Below are positions 44,300 through 54,860 of a DNA stretch of 64,000 nt, piece by piece. Both the position numbers and the translations under genes were made by a program. The DNA comes from Aricia agestis (Eukaryota > Arthropoda > Insecta > Lepidoptera > Lycaenidae), in the NCBI RefSeq assembly GCF_905147365.1, contig NC_056427.1, forward strand, positions 3,601,001 through 3,665,000, in the 5' to 3' direction. The notes under the pieces were generated by a model. The model worked only from the letters and a program-made list of their open reading frames with translations. It did no database searches and had not been told where the DNA came from. Position 1 is the stretch's first letter, and each line of letters begins with the position of its first letter.

Positions 44300-44872
44300 A
44301 TCCTATTAAAGAGAAGAAGACAGATAGACGGACAGACATACATCGAATTCTTAGTAAAAGAGTCCCGTTTGTACCCTTTGGGTACGGAACCCTAAAAACG
44401 GGACTCTATTACTGAGACTTCGATATCTGTCCGTCTGTCCGTCCGTCTGTTTTTCTCTAGGACTAATATTGCTATACTGTGTCTAGGGCCTAGGCTGTAT
44501 CTCAAGAACCACTCCAGCTAGACTTCTAAAAATTTCACAGATTGTGTATATTATTTGTTGCCGCTGTAACAACCAGTACTAAAACAAAATAAAGTAATTA
44601 TTTAAGGGGGGCTCCCATACAACAAACGTTATTTTTGGCCTTTTTTGCTCGATATCAATAATGGCAACCGGTAGGCACGTTGATATTTTCGCAAAGGCCT
44701 TGATTATATTATGTTAACTTCAATAATTAGGTAATAATAATAATAATAAAATAATTTAAAAGGGGTCCCATACAAAAACACAATTTTAGGTCTAATTTTG
44801 TTCTATAACGGTACGGAACCCTCCATGTCCGACTCACACTTGGCCGACTATTTTGTTAATAATATGCTTACA
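44300..44872. repeat. Head-to-head ggttccgtaccc repeats
   Basis: 44300-44392 is an inverted 5' end (gtaccctttgggtacggaac). From 44393 a near-complete copy runs right (aaacgggactctattactga ... gactcacacttggccgac). Both lie between the two subterminal arrays. Confidence 0.75.
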
Positions 44873-44940
44873 TGTTTTGTCAATCGTAGTGATTTATTTG
44901 GACAGAAAATATATCGCATTGATTTGCTCACAAGGATTTG

Positions 44941-45119
44941 GTGATCATTTACTATATTTGGTGATCATTTACTATATTTAGTGATCATTTACTATATTTA
45001 GTGATCATTTACTATATTTGGTGATCATTTACTATATTTGGTGGTCATTTACTATATTTGGTGATCATTTACTTTATTTGGTGATCATTTACTATATTTG
45101 GTGTTCGATTACAATTTGA
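44941..45119. repeat. Right subterminal 20-bp tandem array
   Basis: Eight regular units of gtgatcatttactatatttg at 20-base spacing (44941, 44961 ... 45081) plus a degenerate ninth. No spacers, so not CRISPR. The unit is the complement of the left array motif. Confidence 0.95.
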
Positions 45120-45388
45120 AGTGTTGTCGTGACTAAAATAGCTGGTAGTATTGCAATTTTAGACTTTATTTTTTTGGTGTTAATTATCTTTTTTTGGTAA
45201 ACAAGTTTAGGTTTAGGGTATCAGTGCATTTTTTGGTGGTCATTATATTTGTTCCCGTAAAAATTTGTGTGTAGTAAAGCCACAAAACAACTGCTCTTTC
45301 CGAGTCCATGTTTGTGACTGGCTGCTGAATCCCTCCCAGCGTTTTACACGCGTAAAACGCGCGCAAAAAGCCTCATCTGGACAGGCTC

Positions 45389-45500
45389 GAAATTGAAACG
45401 CGCGTATGGACTACGCGCGCAAAACGCCTCATCTGGACAGGCTCGAAATTGAAACGCGCGTATGGACTACGCGCGCAAAACGCCTCATCTGGACAGGCTC
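45389..45500. repeat. Tandem 56-bp terminal repeats
   Basis: Two identical units (45389-45444, 45445-45500), each ending gcctcatctggacaggctc, following a third such end at 45388. Confidence 0.95.
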
Positions 45501-45659
45501 TAAAGATTTTAAAGCACCGGGAGAAAAGAAGGCCGTGTCCTAAATTTGAAGTGTTTATGCGTCTCTGTGTGAGTATGTCTGGAATTATCTTTATCAGATG
45601 CATTCTTGCATCTAAACGGGTGGACCGATTTAGATCTAGTTTTTAAGCTAGTTTTTATT

Positions 45660-46171
45660 ACGGGATCAAGAAATTTCGTACCGAAAAGACTAAACACTCG
45701 TCTAACGCTTCCCTGGTCTAGTGGTTAGAGCGTGGCTCTCGACTCCGGAGGTCGTGGGTGAGAATTACGCGTTGGAAACATGTTATTTCCATGTTTGGTT
45801 AGGACAATGCAGGCTGATCACCTGATTGTCTGACAAGTAAGATGATCCATGCGTCGGATGGGCATGTAAAAAAGTCGGTCCTGCGCCTGATCTCTCGCCA
45901 GTCGTGTCGGTCTTCCGTCCCACTGGGTTATGAGAGTAAAGGAATAGAGAGTGCTCTTGTGTATTGCGCACACACTTGGACACTGTAAAATTACTCCTGC
46001 GTCACAGGCCCGGTTTCAATGAAACTAGCTACCGTGACCGAAACCGGTGTGGGGAGTATTATTACTTGTCTAACGTCGTTTCAGACAGTTCAGTTTGGCA
46101 GACTTCGCCTTGCTCTTTGTGCGTGTAGACTGCTAACTGCAATAGCTTTACCGCGGCAGTCCCCGAGTGCC
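45660..46171 (+). repeat. gcggcagtccccgagtgc repeat split by SINE family 2
   Basis: Flanks gggatcaagaaatttcgtac (45660-45704) and tctaacgtcgtttcagacag ... accgcggcagtccccgagtg (46068-46171) are the two halves of the repeat at 24797-25029. The duplicated tctaacg on each side of the SINE looks like the target-site duplication. Confidence 0.75.
45706..46063 (+). repeat. SINE family 2, copy
   Basis: Head cttccctggtctagtggtta ... gaggtcgtgggtgaga (B box damaged), then the body as at 21956. Flanked by tctaacg on both sides. Confidence 0.85.
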
Positions 46172-46345
46172 ACACGTATTAAACAACATATAGTTAATTT
46201 TTTCTTAATATAGATCTAGCCTAACAATAGCAAATTAGAAAAATGTCATATAAAATATGAAAAGAAACAAAAACATAGTTTGTGAAATATTTAGGAATGA
46301 AATTGGTCTTTCTAGTGTTAATTAACCCTCAATATTCTTCAACAG

Positions 46346-46479
46346 ACGGCCCGGTGTTCAAGATCAAGCCACATAACGTGGAGGCTGATGATGGGGCCTC
46401 GGAGACCCTGAGCTGTGTCGTCGACGGTCACCCCCGGCCGAAGACACTGTGGCTGCGGTATGAACACGATAGGGTTATT
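46346..46479 (+). CDS. rst: rst exon 10: first half of Ig4
   Basis: Acceptor caacag|ac (phase 1), donor att|gtgagt (phase 0). With the T of exon 9 it reads YGPVFKIKPHNVEADDGASE, TLSCVVDGHPRPKTLWLRYE, HDRVI. GPVF...VEAD is the Ig3-Ig4 junction (fly: FGPVFRQRPVSVEADLGA). It has the first Ig4 cysteine and core tryptophan. More GC-rich than its surroundings. Confidence 0.95.
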
Positions 46480-47214
46480 GTGAGTACAAAATATATTAAT
46501 ACTTCATTATAACTTATATTTATAAATAAACTAGCGACCCGGCCCGGTTTCGCATCGGGTATAAAATATATAGCTACTGAAAAAATGATTAAAATCGATT
46601 CAGCAGTTTTGACATGTAGTCGGTATCGCCGTAAAAGCTTTTTAAATCTGTCATATCTTCGAAAATATTCATTGTAAAGGGCCATTATAATATTATAGGT
46701 CTACAAAATCAACAATATATTTAAGTTATTTAATTAGATAAGGATTAATGCTGTATTTATTAAAATTGCTTCGAATATTGGCCATTATATTTTGTCGTAA
46801 AAAGAAAATGACAAAAGAATGTTATTGTGGTATATCCATAAGAGATAGACATATACCATCGCGGAGTTTTCTGTAGACCTTTTCAATGTGTACAATACTT
46901 GGTACATTATTTTGATAAATCTCGTAGGGTTTTCAGCCTGCGTTTGCAATGTAAGCGGAAAAAATGTAATTATTTACGATATCAGATTAGAAATCCCAAC
47001 AATAACAGTATTTCTCCACTATTTAATGAATGTTATTATACCTTTAACCTTCCTTTTGAATCAGTCTATCTATTAAAGAAAACCGCATCAAAATCTGTTG
47101 CTTAGTTTTAAATCTATATTTACATGAGGGACATGAGGGGAAAAAGCGACTTTATTTGATGTCTATATCTATACAATACATATTTTTATAATATGTATTG
47201 TATTATAATTGGAA

Positions 47215-47520
47215 TCTCGGAATCGGCTCCAACGATTTTCATGAAATTTAGTATAGTATATAGGGGTTTCGGGGGCGATAAATCGATCTAGCTAGGAATC
47301 ATTTTTAGAAAATGTCTTTTTATTCGTGTTTTGTCGATAATCGATAAACTGAAAAATATGACTCTTCCTGACATCTATTGGCGAATAATAATACTATATT
47401 ATTGTGAGCAACTAATCGCTTTAACGACACAACAACAGCTAAAGCTATTCCAGCAGATGGCGTTGTTAAGTAACACGAAGTCAATGAGTGTTTGCTATAC
47501 CGAGCAAAGCTCGGTCATCC
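47215..47520 (+). mobile_element. Helitron-like element, third type
   Basis: tataggggtttcgggggcga, aatcgatctagctaggaatc, a long interior, then accgagcaaagctcggtcat. The final CTAG has decayed. Confidence 0.55.
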
Positions 47521-47823
47521 AGGTACTATTAGTATAAAGAATCCATAGTCAAGAATCAATGTCAGTCCTAGACAAAACTCCTTTCAAATACTTCACCATG
47601 CAATTTCTAAATGCCTTCATACCATACAACCGCAAGTCGAAGAACAATCACGCAGAAATAACGCGGGGTATTATTTACACCGCAGCTGGGGGGTTAAGTA
47701 GGAACGGTTTTGGTTTCAATTACGCTAATGTGTTTATGGTTTTGCATATGAATACGCGGAATGGGGTAATTTTAGCACGTCTTAACCGTTAGCGTTAGTT
47801 TCGAGAATGTGATAGTACTAGAT

Positions 47824-48357
47824 CAGGGTTCCCAAACTTATTTTGTCTACCGCCCACTTTGAGAAAAAGATATTTTTTGGCGCCCCTTTTGTTTTTTTTT
47901 TTTTTTTTTTATGAAATAAGGGGGCAAACGAGCAAACGGGTCACCTGATGGAAAGCAACTTCCGTCGCCCATGGACACTCGCAGCATCAGAAGAGCTGCA
48001 ATTGCGTTGCCGACCTTTTAAGAGGGAATAGGGTAATAGGGGAGGGTAGGGAAGGGAAGGGAAGGGAATAGTTGAGGGTAGGGAAGGGAATAGGGTAGGG
48101 GTTAGGGGATTGGGCCTCCGGTAAACTCACTCACTCGGCGAAACACAGCGCAAGCGCTGTTTCACGCCGGTTTTCTGTGAGAACGTGGTATTTATCCGGT
48201 CGAGCCGGCCCATTCGTGCCGAAGCATGGCTCTCCCACGTTTCACCTACTTTTAAATTAAAGCCTCTATACAACGCCCCATTTTTCTGGTTCCCATCCCC
48301 CCCTTTAGGCCTTCAGCGCCCACAAGGGGGCGTTATCGCACACTTTGGGAAAGGCTG
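47824..48357. mobile_element. hAT-type MITE with 8-bp target duplication
   Basis: CAGGGTTCCCAAACTTA at the left and CACTTTGGGAAAGGCTG at the right, flanked by identical TACTAGAT (47816-47823 and 48358-48365). A composite retroposon fills its middle. Confidence 0.9.
47892..48241 (-). repeat. Composite short retroposon inside the hAT MITE
   Basis: Antisense full-length copy with a long T-run (A tail), ending ggctctcccacgt. Confidence 0.9.
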
Positions 48358-48359
48358 TA

Positions 48360-48550
48360 CTAGATGACGCCCGCCCGCAACTCCATTGGCCCTAAGTAAC
48401 CGTATATTTTTCCGGAATAAAAGTATTCTATGTCCTTACCCGGGACTCAATGTATCTCGTTACCAAATTTCAGCAAAATTGGTTCAGCGGTTTAAGCGTG
48501 AAGAAGTAACAGACAGACAGACACACTTTCGCATTTATAATATTAGTATG
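48360..48550 (-). mobile_element. Helitron-like element, inverted
   Basis: The + strand begins ctagatgacgcccgcccgca (complement of a ...gcgggcgtcatctag end) and finishes ttcgcatttataatattagt. The right target duplication of the hAT MITE overlaps its first bases. Confidence 0.75.
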
Positions 48551-48921
48551 GTTGGATGGATAGCTATGATAATGTGTCTCACACCACGTCAGTCTAGCCA
48601 CGTGCTAAGAACTGAAGGACATGTGTTATTTTTACCAGGAAAATAACTCAAGGCAACAAAATTAACAAACTCATTGGCACAATTTTTACTCTCTCTATCT
48701 TTACTTTAGCAGATAGACAGATCTGCTAACTATTAAAGAGGCTGAACCAACTAAGATTAAAATATATGTTATGGAGTAACGTAAGAAAAGTACATAGGAT
48801 ACTTTTTTATGACGGAAGAAGTAACGTGTCCCGAATTTCGGCGAAACGGAGTTCTGTCTTCTGTTATCGTATCATCCTTTTCTTGCTCTTCTTCATTATC
48901 TCACTAATCGTCTTCTTACAG

Positions 48922-49045
48922 AGAGTCGGCAAGGCATCGAACCTCAGCATCACTGTCAGCAAACAAACCGCTGGGCAGTACTGGTGCCGCGCCAGCGTTG
49001 ACAACTATCAGGACATAGAGGCAGTCGCGGTTGTGTATGTTAAAG
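48922..49045 (+). CDS. rst: rst exon 11: second half of Ig4
   Basis: Acceptor cttacag|aga (phase 0), donor aaag|gtaaga (phase 1). Reads RVGKASNLSITVSKQTAGQY, WCRASVDNYQDIEAVAVVYV, K. TAGQYWC carries the second Ig4 cysteine (fly: TAGRYFC); NLS is a glycosylation sequon. Confidence 0.95.
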
Positions 49046-49635
49046 GTAAGATAGCTCCTGACTACTCCTGAGTAACAGGTATTGGACTGAGAGCGAGTGT
49101 TCGGTAGAATTACAATGAAGTAGGAAACTCCACATCAATACCAGGTATACTGTTTTACTAGCAGTTGATACAATGGGCATTGGGCATTGACTTTCCTTTT
49201 TTTTCCTAATTCTTAACGAGGATTCCTTCGCGACTCCGCCATCTCCGTGATTAATAATCTCTCAGGAACTGTACATTTTCCCGCAAAAAATAGTCTAGTA
49301 GTCTGCCGAACATTCGCTCTTAGACTATTATAAGCCTTAAGATGATGCACACTATTTACGAACGACGTGGCTTTAGGATCTTTGCCGCAAGCGCCCGTGA
49401 CTGATAAATAATAATTCAAATAAAATTCCACTTTATGACCTAGCATTAAGGTCGCTAGTCGCTTCTCCAATGTCGTTAGAAAATCAAACCTACAGCCTAT
49501 GTCATGAAAGTGGCATTTCATTTGAAGTTTTGTCGTTCGCGCTCACTTGTGACAAAGTCTTAAAGTCCGAGATATCGTATAGTTTTTGATCAACGATTTT
49601 GAAACATGGCCGTTTCAACTATTTATCTTTTCCAG

Positions 49636-49781
49636 GTCCACCGAAAATCCGCTCCAACCGTACACAATACGGCGTAGAGGGAGATAGCGTGAGGATTGAA
49701 TGTATCTCCTTCTCTGTCCCCAAGCCCGACCTCGTCATCTGGACATACGGTGGCAACGAGATCAATTCCTTCCATGATCAT
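49636..49781 (+). CDS. rst: rst exon 12: first half of Ig5
   Basis: Acceptor tccag|gt (phase 1), donor cat|gtgagt (phase 0). Reads GPPKIRSNRTQYGVEGDSVR, IECISFSVPKPDLVIWTYGG, NEINSFHDH. It has the first Ig5 cysteine (IECIS) and core tryptophan (VIWTY); the fly has KIDCLAFSIPKAEHILWSF. NRT is a sequon. A (CAT)n microsatellite follows the donor. Confidence 0.95.
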
Positions 49782-49944
49782 GTGAGTATTATCATCATCA
49801 TCATCAGTATCATCTTCATCTAGTACACTCTTCATATCGAAGTTCGACATGTTGAAATTCTTCTTGGGCTAATTTCTCTAATTTTGGGTAGCTACATTTG
49901 GTCCTTTCTTTTATATTATGTAAGTAAGTATATCATCTATATAA

Positions 49945-50284
49945 AACGCCTCCGTGGTGGCCAGTGGTTTGGAGCGTGACTCTTGGTTCAGATGTCATGA
50001 GATCGATTATCGTGTTGGAAACATGTTATTGCCAAGTTTGGTTAGGACAATGCTGGCTGGCTACCTGATTGTCTGAGAAGATAATCTATTCGTCGAATGG
50101 GCTTGTAAATAGTCCTGCGCCTGATCTGGCGGTAGTCCGTCGGTCCTACTCGTTTATGAGAATAAATGAAGAGAGAGTGATTTTGTGTGCGCACACACTT
50201 GGGCACAAAAAATTACTCTTGCATAACTGGCCTGGCTTCAATAAAACTGGCCACCGTCACCGAAACCGCTGCGGGAGCTATTAG
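49945..50284 (+). repeat. SINE family 2, diverged copy
   Basis: aacgcctccgtggtggccag, gtttggttaggacaatgctg, gcctgatctggcggtagtcc, ending accgaaaccgctgcgggagc. The head is damaged. Confidence 0.8.
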
Positions 50285-51182
50285 TATGATAGATATTTTG
50301 TTGGTCAGATCTCAGACCTACCCAATAAGCACTTAAAATTTTACCAAAATCCGTCCAGCTGTTTCGAAGAAGTTTTGCAACCAAAGCATCAAGCTTCATT
50401 ACAATCACAATACTAAGTCTGCGTCCAGACTCCAGTATTTTTATACCCATGATACAAAATATAATTTAATGCTTCACAATATTAGCATAATATAATATTA
50501 TTGGATATCGTGTTTTAATCTTGTCTTGGAATGGGACAAACATCTCCCAAGGGAGATGAATATTGTGGGCCACAGACAGAAGATGGGTAGACATGACGCG
50601 AATGTAGGTCGCTCTTTGTTGATGATTTTTTATTGATGATGACTACGACAAAGTAAAAAAAAAACTAAGTAGAGGCATTATTATGAATAAATTAATATAA
50701 AAAAATATAATTCCCCAAACAACTTGTACTATGACAGCAACTTTTGTATTAAAAAAAACCTGGTTGTTTTATACAAAAATGCTAAGGTGATTTTAATATG
50801 AAACATCATTTTTAAAGATGAAAGTTACTGCCAATAAAATTTGGCATAGGTAGGTAAAAAGCTTACTTGGATTTTCTGGAATGTCTCCCCATTCTTAGCT
50901 CTTCTTTCAAAACTTATTGCATACTGTGCCATTTCATATTTTGTAATCTATTTCATATGGATACTGAAATCTTGTATTGGTAACGAGATTTATTTCATCA
51001 TCATCCTAACAATATAATCAAACGTTAAGTTCGGACTGCAACGTGACGAGGCAATGCGATAAGTTTTATATTTAATTCATTCAAAAATGGTAGCCTAACA
51101 ACCATACCGACAAGTCAATTTAATGTGCTTTCCCTATTTTCTTTGTTGTAGCTAAAATTGAATGTTGACTGGCCCATTATAA
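50285..51182. other. Intron, no gene recognised
   Basis: AT-rich; only a degraded Helitron-like scrap near 50300-50350. Confidence 0.5.
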
Positions 51183-51480
51183 TTTTTTTTTTATGAAATA
51201 AGCAACTTCCGTCGCCCATGGACACTCGCAGCATCAGCAGAGCTGTAGGTGCGTTGCCGGCCTTTTAAGGGGGGATAGGGTAAAAGGGGAGGGTAGGGAT
51301 GGGAAGGGAAGGGAAAAGGGGAGAGTAGGGAAGGAAATAGGGTAGGGGATTGGGCCTCCGGTAAACTCACTCACTCGGCGAAACACAGCGCAAGCGCTGT
51401 TTTACGCCGGTTTTCTGTGAGAACGTGGTATTTCTCCGGTCGAGCCGGCCCATTCGTGCCGAAGCATGGCTCTCCCACGT
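51183..51480 (-). repeat. Composite short retroposon, copy with tail deletion
   Basis: Antisense copy: atgaaataag joins straight to caacttccgtcgcccatgga, losing the segment seen in other copies. The remaining body and ggctctcccacgt end are intact. Confidence 0.85.
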
Positions 51481-54400
51481 ATCGCAACGTTTGCAAATGC
51501 AAATGCAAACGAGCGTAATTTGTGAGTCGCAGAATTTCTGCTGGCAGAAATTCTGCTAATGCAGTTTCATACAAAAGTCCTGTTTCATTCACACTAGCGT
51601 AATTTTGTGAGTCATGATTTGTATGAAAAGAAATTTACGGGGCAGAAACTCACGACTCACAAATTACGCTCGTGTGGCTTCGCCCTTAGGCCTTAAGGTT
51701 ACAATATCCGTGTAGACTAGATGCATCTTTTGCGTATAACGTTGCATTGTACCATTCCAAACGACGCACAATCCTAAATTGTACTATCGTTGTTTTTCTA
51801 AGATCTGCGTGAAATACCAGGCTCAGAATGACAATGTATGAAATAATTTTATTATAATTCTCCAGAAAAACTTACAGCTATGCAATAAAGACAATTAAAA
51901 CAATTAAAATTAACTATGAGCTAATAACAAGTTTTCACCAAAGAATTCTATTTAAACTGAGGTAGAAGTGGTGTACTCTAAGAAATGTCATTTGAAAAGC
52001 AATCCTAAAACAATACACTCAAAACATTACTCACACACAGAAACTAAAAGTATATCTACGTAGTCAAGTGCGAGGTGCCAATATGCGAGATAACAAGAGT
52101 GACAGGATGTAGGCCTATGACATTCGGTCATACCGAACGCAAGCGTAACTCCCCGAAAGATCAAATGCCCGCAAGTACTGACTGCAAAAAAGTCTTTATA
52201 AATAAAGATTTTTTTTGTTATTAAGTTTATTGTTTTTTATAATAAAAATATTTTATATACCTATACAATGCATTGTATAGGTATATAAAATTATGTTACC
52301 GTTAGAATGCGGAATACGTTAATGTTCAAATTAACTAGATAATCTGCAGATTTCCTGATACCATCCGGAAAATTGTGAAATTTAAATCAAAAAAGCTAAT
52401 TTTTGTACTTTACCTAGTTAGTTTGCATAGTAACGAATGGTACATCGTTGAATTGCGGAAGACAGTGAACTAAACACTTTTGTTACGCTCCTTCGCTGGC
52501 ACCCCTCTGTTCCTATGTTCGACGATTTGGCCTGTTATATTTTATCAGTGGAGTAACATTAACAACAACAACATTGAAGTTAATATTGAATATTTTATCG
52601 TATTATATTTTATCCTTGGTTTATTTTTTTCTTATTATGGCGCTTCGGCTATATTATAACCATTAACCATGGCCAGTGTCAAATAAGTGGCGGGAAAACT
52701 ATGTTCTTGTAACAATTTTTAGCATCGATTTTCTATTTGGTAAAGTCCAAAGTCTAGTCAAAGTCAAAGTAAAAGTCAATGCAGTCAAGGACTCATATCG
52801 ATCGATTCAGTAAAATGGTAGACGCTTTACTAAAACTTTCGATGGAGTTTAGGAGGGAACACAAAAGGCACGTTTCTGGAAGTTGCATGATAATAAATAT
52901 CTAATGGTTAATATTCTACCAATAAAACACATTTAAAACCCAGAACAATCTTAGGAAATTAATATAAAACACATTAACGTCACTCTTTCACAATCTAAGC
53001 TAAACTCTTCCTTCGTTTATGTCCTAAAAATTAAATTCAATAATCCCTATACCTACAACTAAATAATATTATTTATTCAAACAAGAACCTGTTTTATGCA
53101 ATTTACCGTATGCATGGTCAGTAGTCTGCAGATTACCTAGATATTCTGAAGATTATCTAGTAATGTAAGAATATAATCATATTTTTGCACTTTACCTGAC
53201 TCACCCAGATAATCTGCAGAATACTGCGTTAATCTGCACTCAACTGGCTTACGCAAATTAACGGTTACATATAAGTACATACATACATACATAGCCTGTG
53301 AGACCCATTAATTTTATTTTTTGCTTTGCTGTAGTCAGGTAAAAAATATTCATCTATTGTGAAGAACTATGATAGTTACCTGTGAAAGGTAATCCCTGAA
53401 GATTTATTTGTATATTTTTTACAAAATCTTATAACACAAGATAGCATTTTGCCTTTGATTACATTTAGAATCTGAAAATAAAACTAAGTTTGTTTTAAAA
53501 ATTTCTTTGCTAACCGTACACACTCGCATACGACCGTCGCGTACAGCGCGCCAGTGAAGACTGACTGCAATGGTGTGAATTAGCTCTATTGGAACGGCGG
53601 AACATTTGGTGCGTATGGCATGTCTACATCAGTTTAAATAGAAGTCTTTGGTTTTTACATATAAACTAAAAATTAATTAAATACTCAACACAATCCATTG
53701 ACTTGTGCAGTAAGAAGAGTAATTAAAAAAAACAAAACAATAAAATATTATAATTTTATAACAGTCTCAAGCATATTAAAAAACCGCACATTATACAACG
53801 TTTGCTAGATCAGCTGGTAATCTATACTAATATTATAAATGCTTACTAAAGTGTTAACTCTTCATGCCTAAACTGCTAAACCGATTTCGCTTGTTATGGA
53901 TCTACTATTAGTCCCGCGTTAGGACATAGGATACGTTTTCCCCCGAAAAAATGTACGGTTCCTTTACGATAAACGAAATGGTGACCGTCATCTTGCGGTA
54001 AACAATTTTAATGGACTTAAATATTAGTTTAAAACAAGAAATACACACTACACTTAATGAACAAGAAGTTAAAGAGAATAATAAAACCGCAGAATAACAA
54101 ATTACATAATAATTGCCGCGGCTTACGCTAAAACAATTCAAGAACGTTTTACATGCCTTTGTGCTTTCCTTTTGTTGGGCTGATGAAAACTAAATATTGC
54201 TTGTTCTATGCATTTAGCGTCTTTGTATGAAAGAAGAGGGTAAGAATAGTGTGTATTGATAGACGTAGCCTTATATCTACTTAAACGAATCTTGAGTTCT
54301 ATTTTCCGAACGAAATTACACTGCGTTGTGTCGCCGCACCGCGAATCGCGGCGTTTAACCAACGTAATTTTTTTTATGTTGCGGCTCCTCCCGTGTAAGT

Positions 54401-54860
54401 GAGGAATTTAGCGGAACCGTACATTTTTTCACAAATGGTAGTCTACGTCCTTCCCCATGGTCTACTCTCTGCTTGTGTTAAATTACTTAAAAAGTCCAGT
54501 GGTTTGGGAGATTAGCGCGTTAAAACACACTCCCTACTAAAAAGGGTGTTGTAAGTTCATACTTGTCTTCAGAGCCCCCGCTACCATATGTGCAATGTGT
54601 GCAATGCATACGAGCGCCATCCTCTAGGGGCGCCAAATCGTCATCTTTAGGGGCGCCAAAACCAAGAATCCAAAAAATTTGCCTAAAGGGGCGCCTAAAT
54701 CCTTTTTTTGCACACAGGCGCCAGTAGCCCTTGGGGGCCCTGCCTGCCTTTCTGAGTCTGTGCATGGAATTGTAGCATCCAAACGGGTGGACCGATTTTG
54801 ATCGAGCTTTTTACGTTTTAAATTTCCTAATTTAACATAATATACAAAATGATGATGTTT
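51481..54860. other. Intron, no gene recognised
   Basis: Mostly AT-rich single-copy-looking DNA. Holds inverted gagcgtaatttgtgagtcgc / gactcacaaattacgctcg around 51508-51672 (small fold-back), a 40-bp palindrome (52251), a Helitron-like 5' end at 53821 (tctatactaatattataaat) and a cluster of ggggcgcc words at 54608-54720. No exon. Confidence 0.5.
52251..52290. repeat. Perfect 40-bp palindrome
   Basis: ttttatatacctatacaatg is mirrored with no spacer by cattgtataggtatataaaa. Confidence 0.95.

Larger units (their letters stand above)
42894..45500. mobile_element. PIF/Harbinger-like non-autonomous DNA transposon
   Basis: Ends gagcctgtccagatgaggc and gcctcatctggacaggctc are perfect 19-base inverted repeats, flanked by TAA (42891-42893 and 45501-45503), the TWA target typical of PIF/Harbinger. 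The left end occurs twice (42894, 43505) around a MITE D copy, and the right end three times at 56-base spacing. Inside are a MADF-like ORF, oppositely oriented TGATCACC arrays and a ggttccgtaccc repeat. No transposase seen. Confidence 0.8.

Noticed and set aside
44941..45119. CRISPR-like direct repeats
   Set aside because: The 20-bp units are contiguous with no spacers, and the context is a eukaryotic DNA transposon.
47559..47792. 77-codon ORF near the hAT MITE
   Set aside because: Looks partly protein-like but matches nothing I can name; no neighbouring exon.
49213..49521. 102-codon minus-strand ORF
   Set aside because: No family recognised and no splice or promoter context; possibly a repeat remnant, left unassigned.
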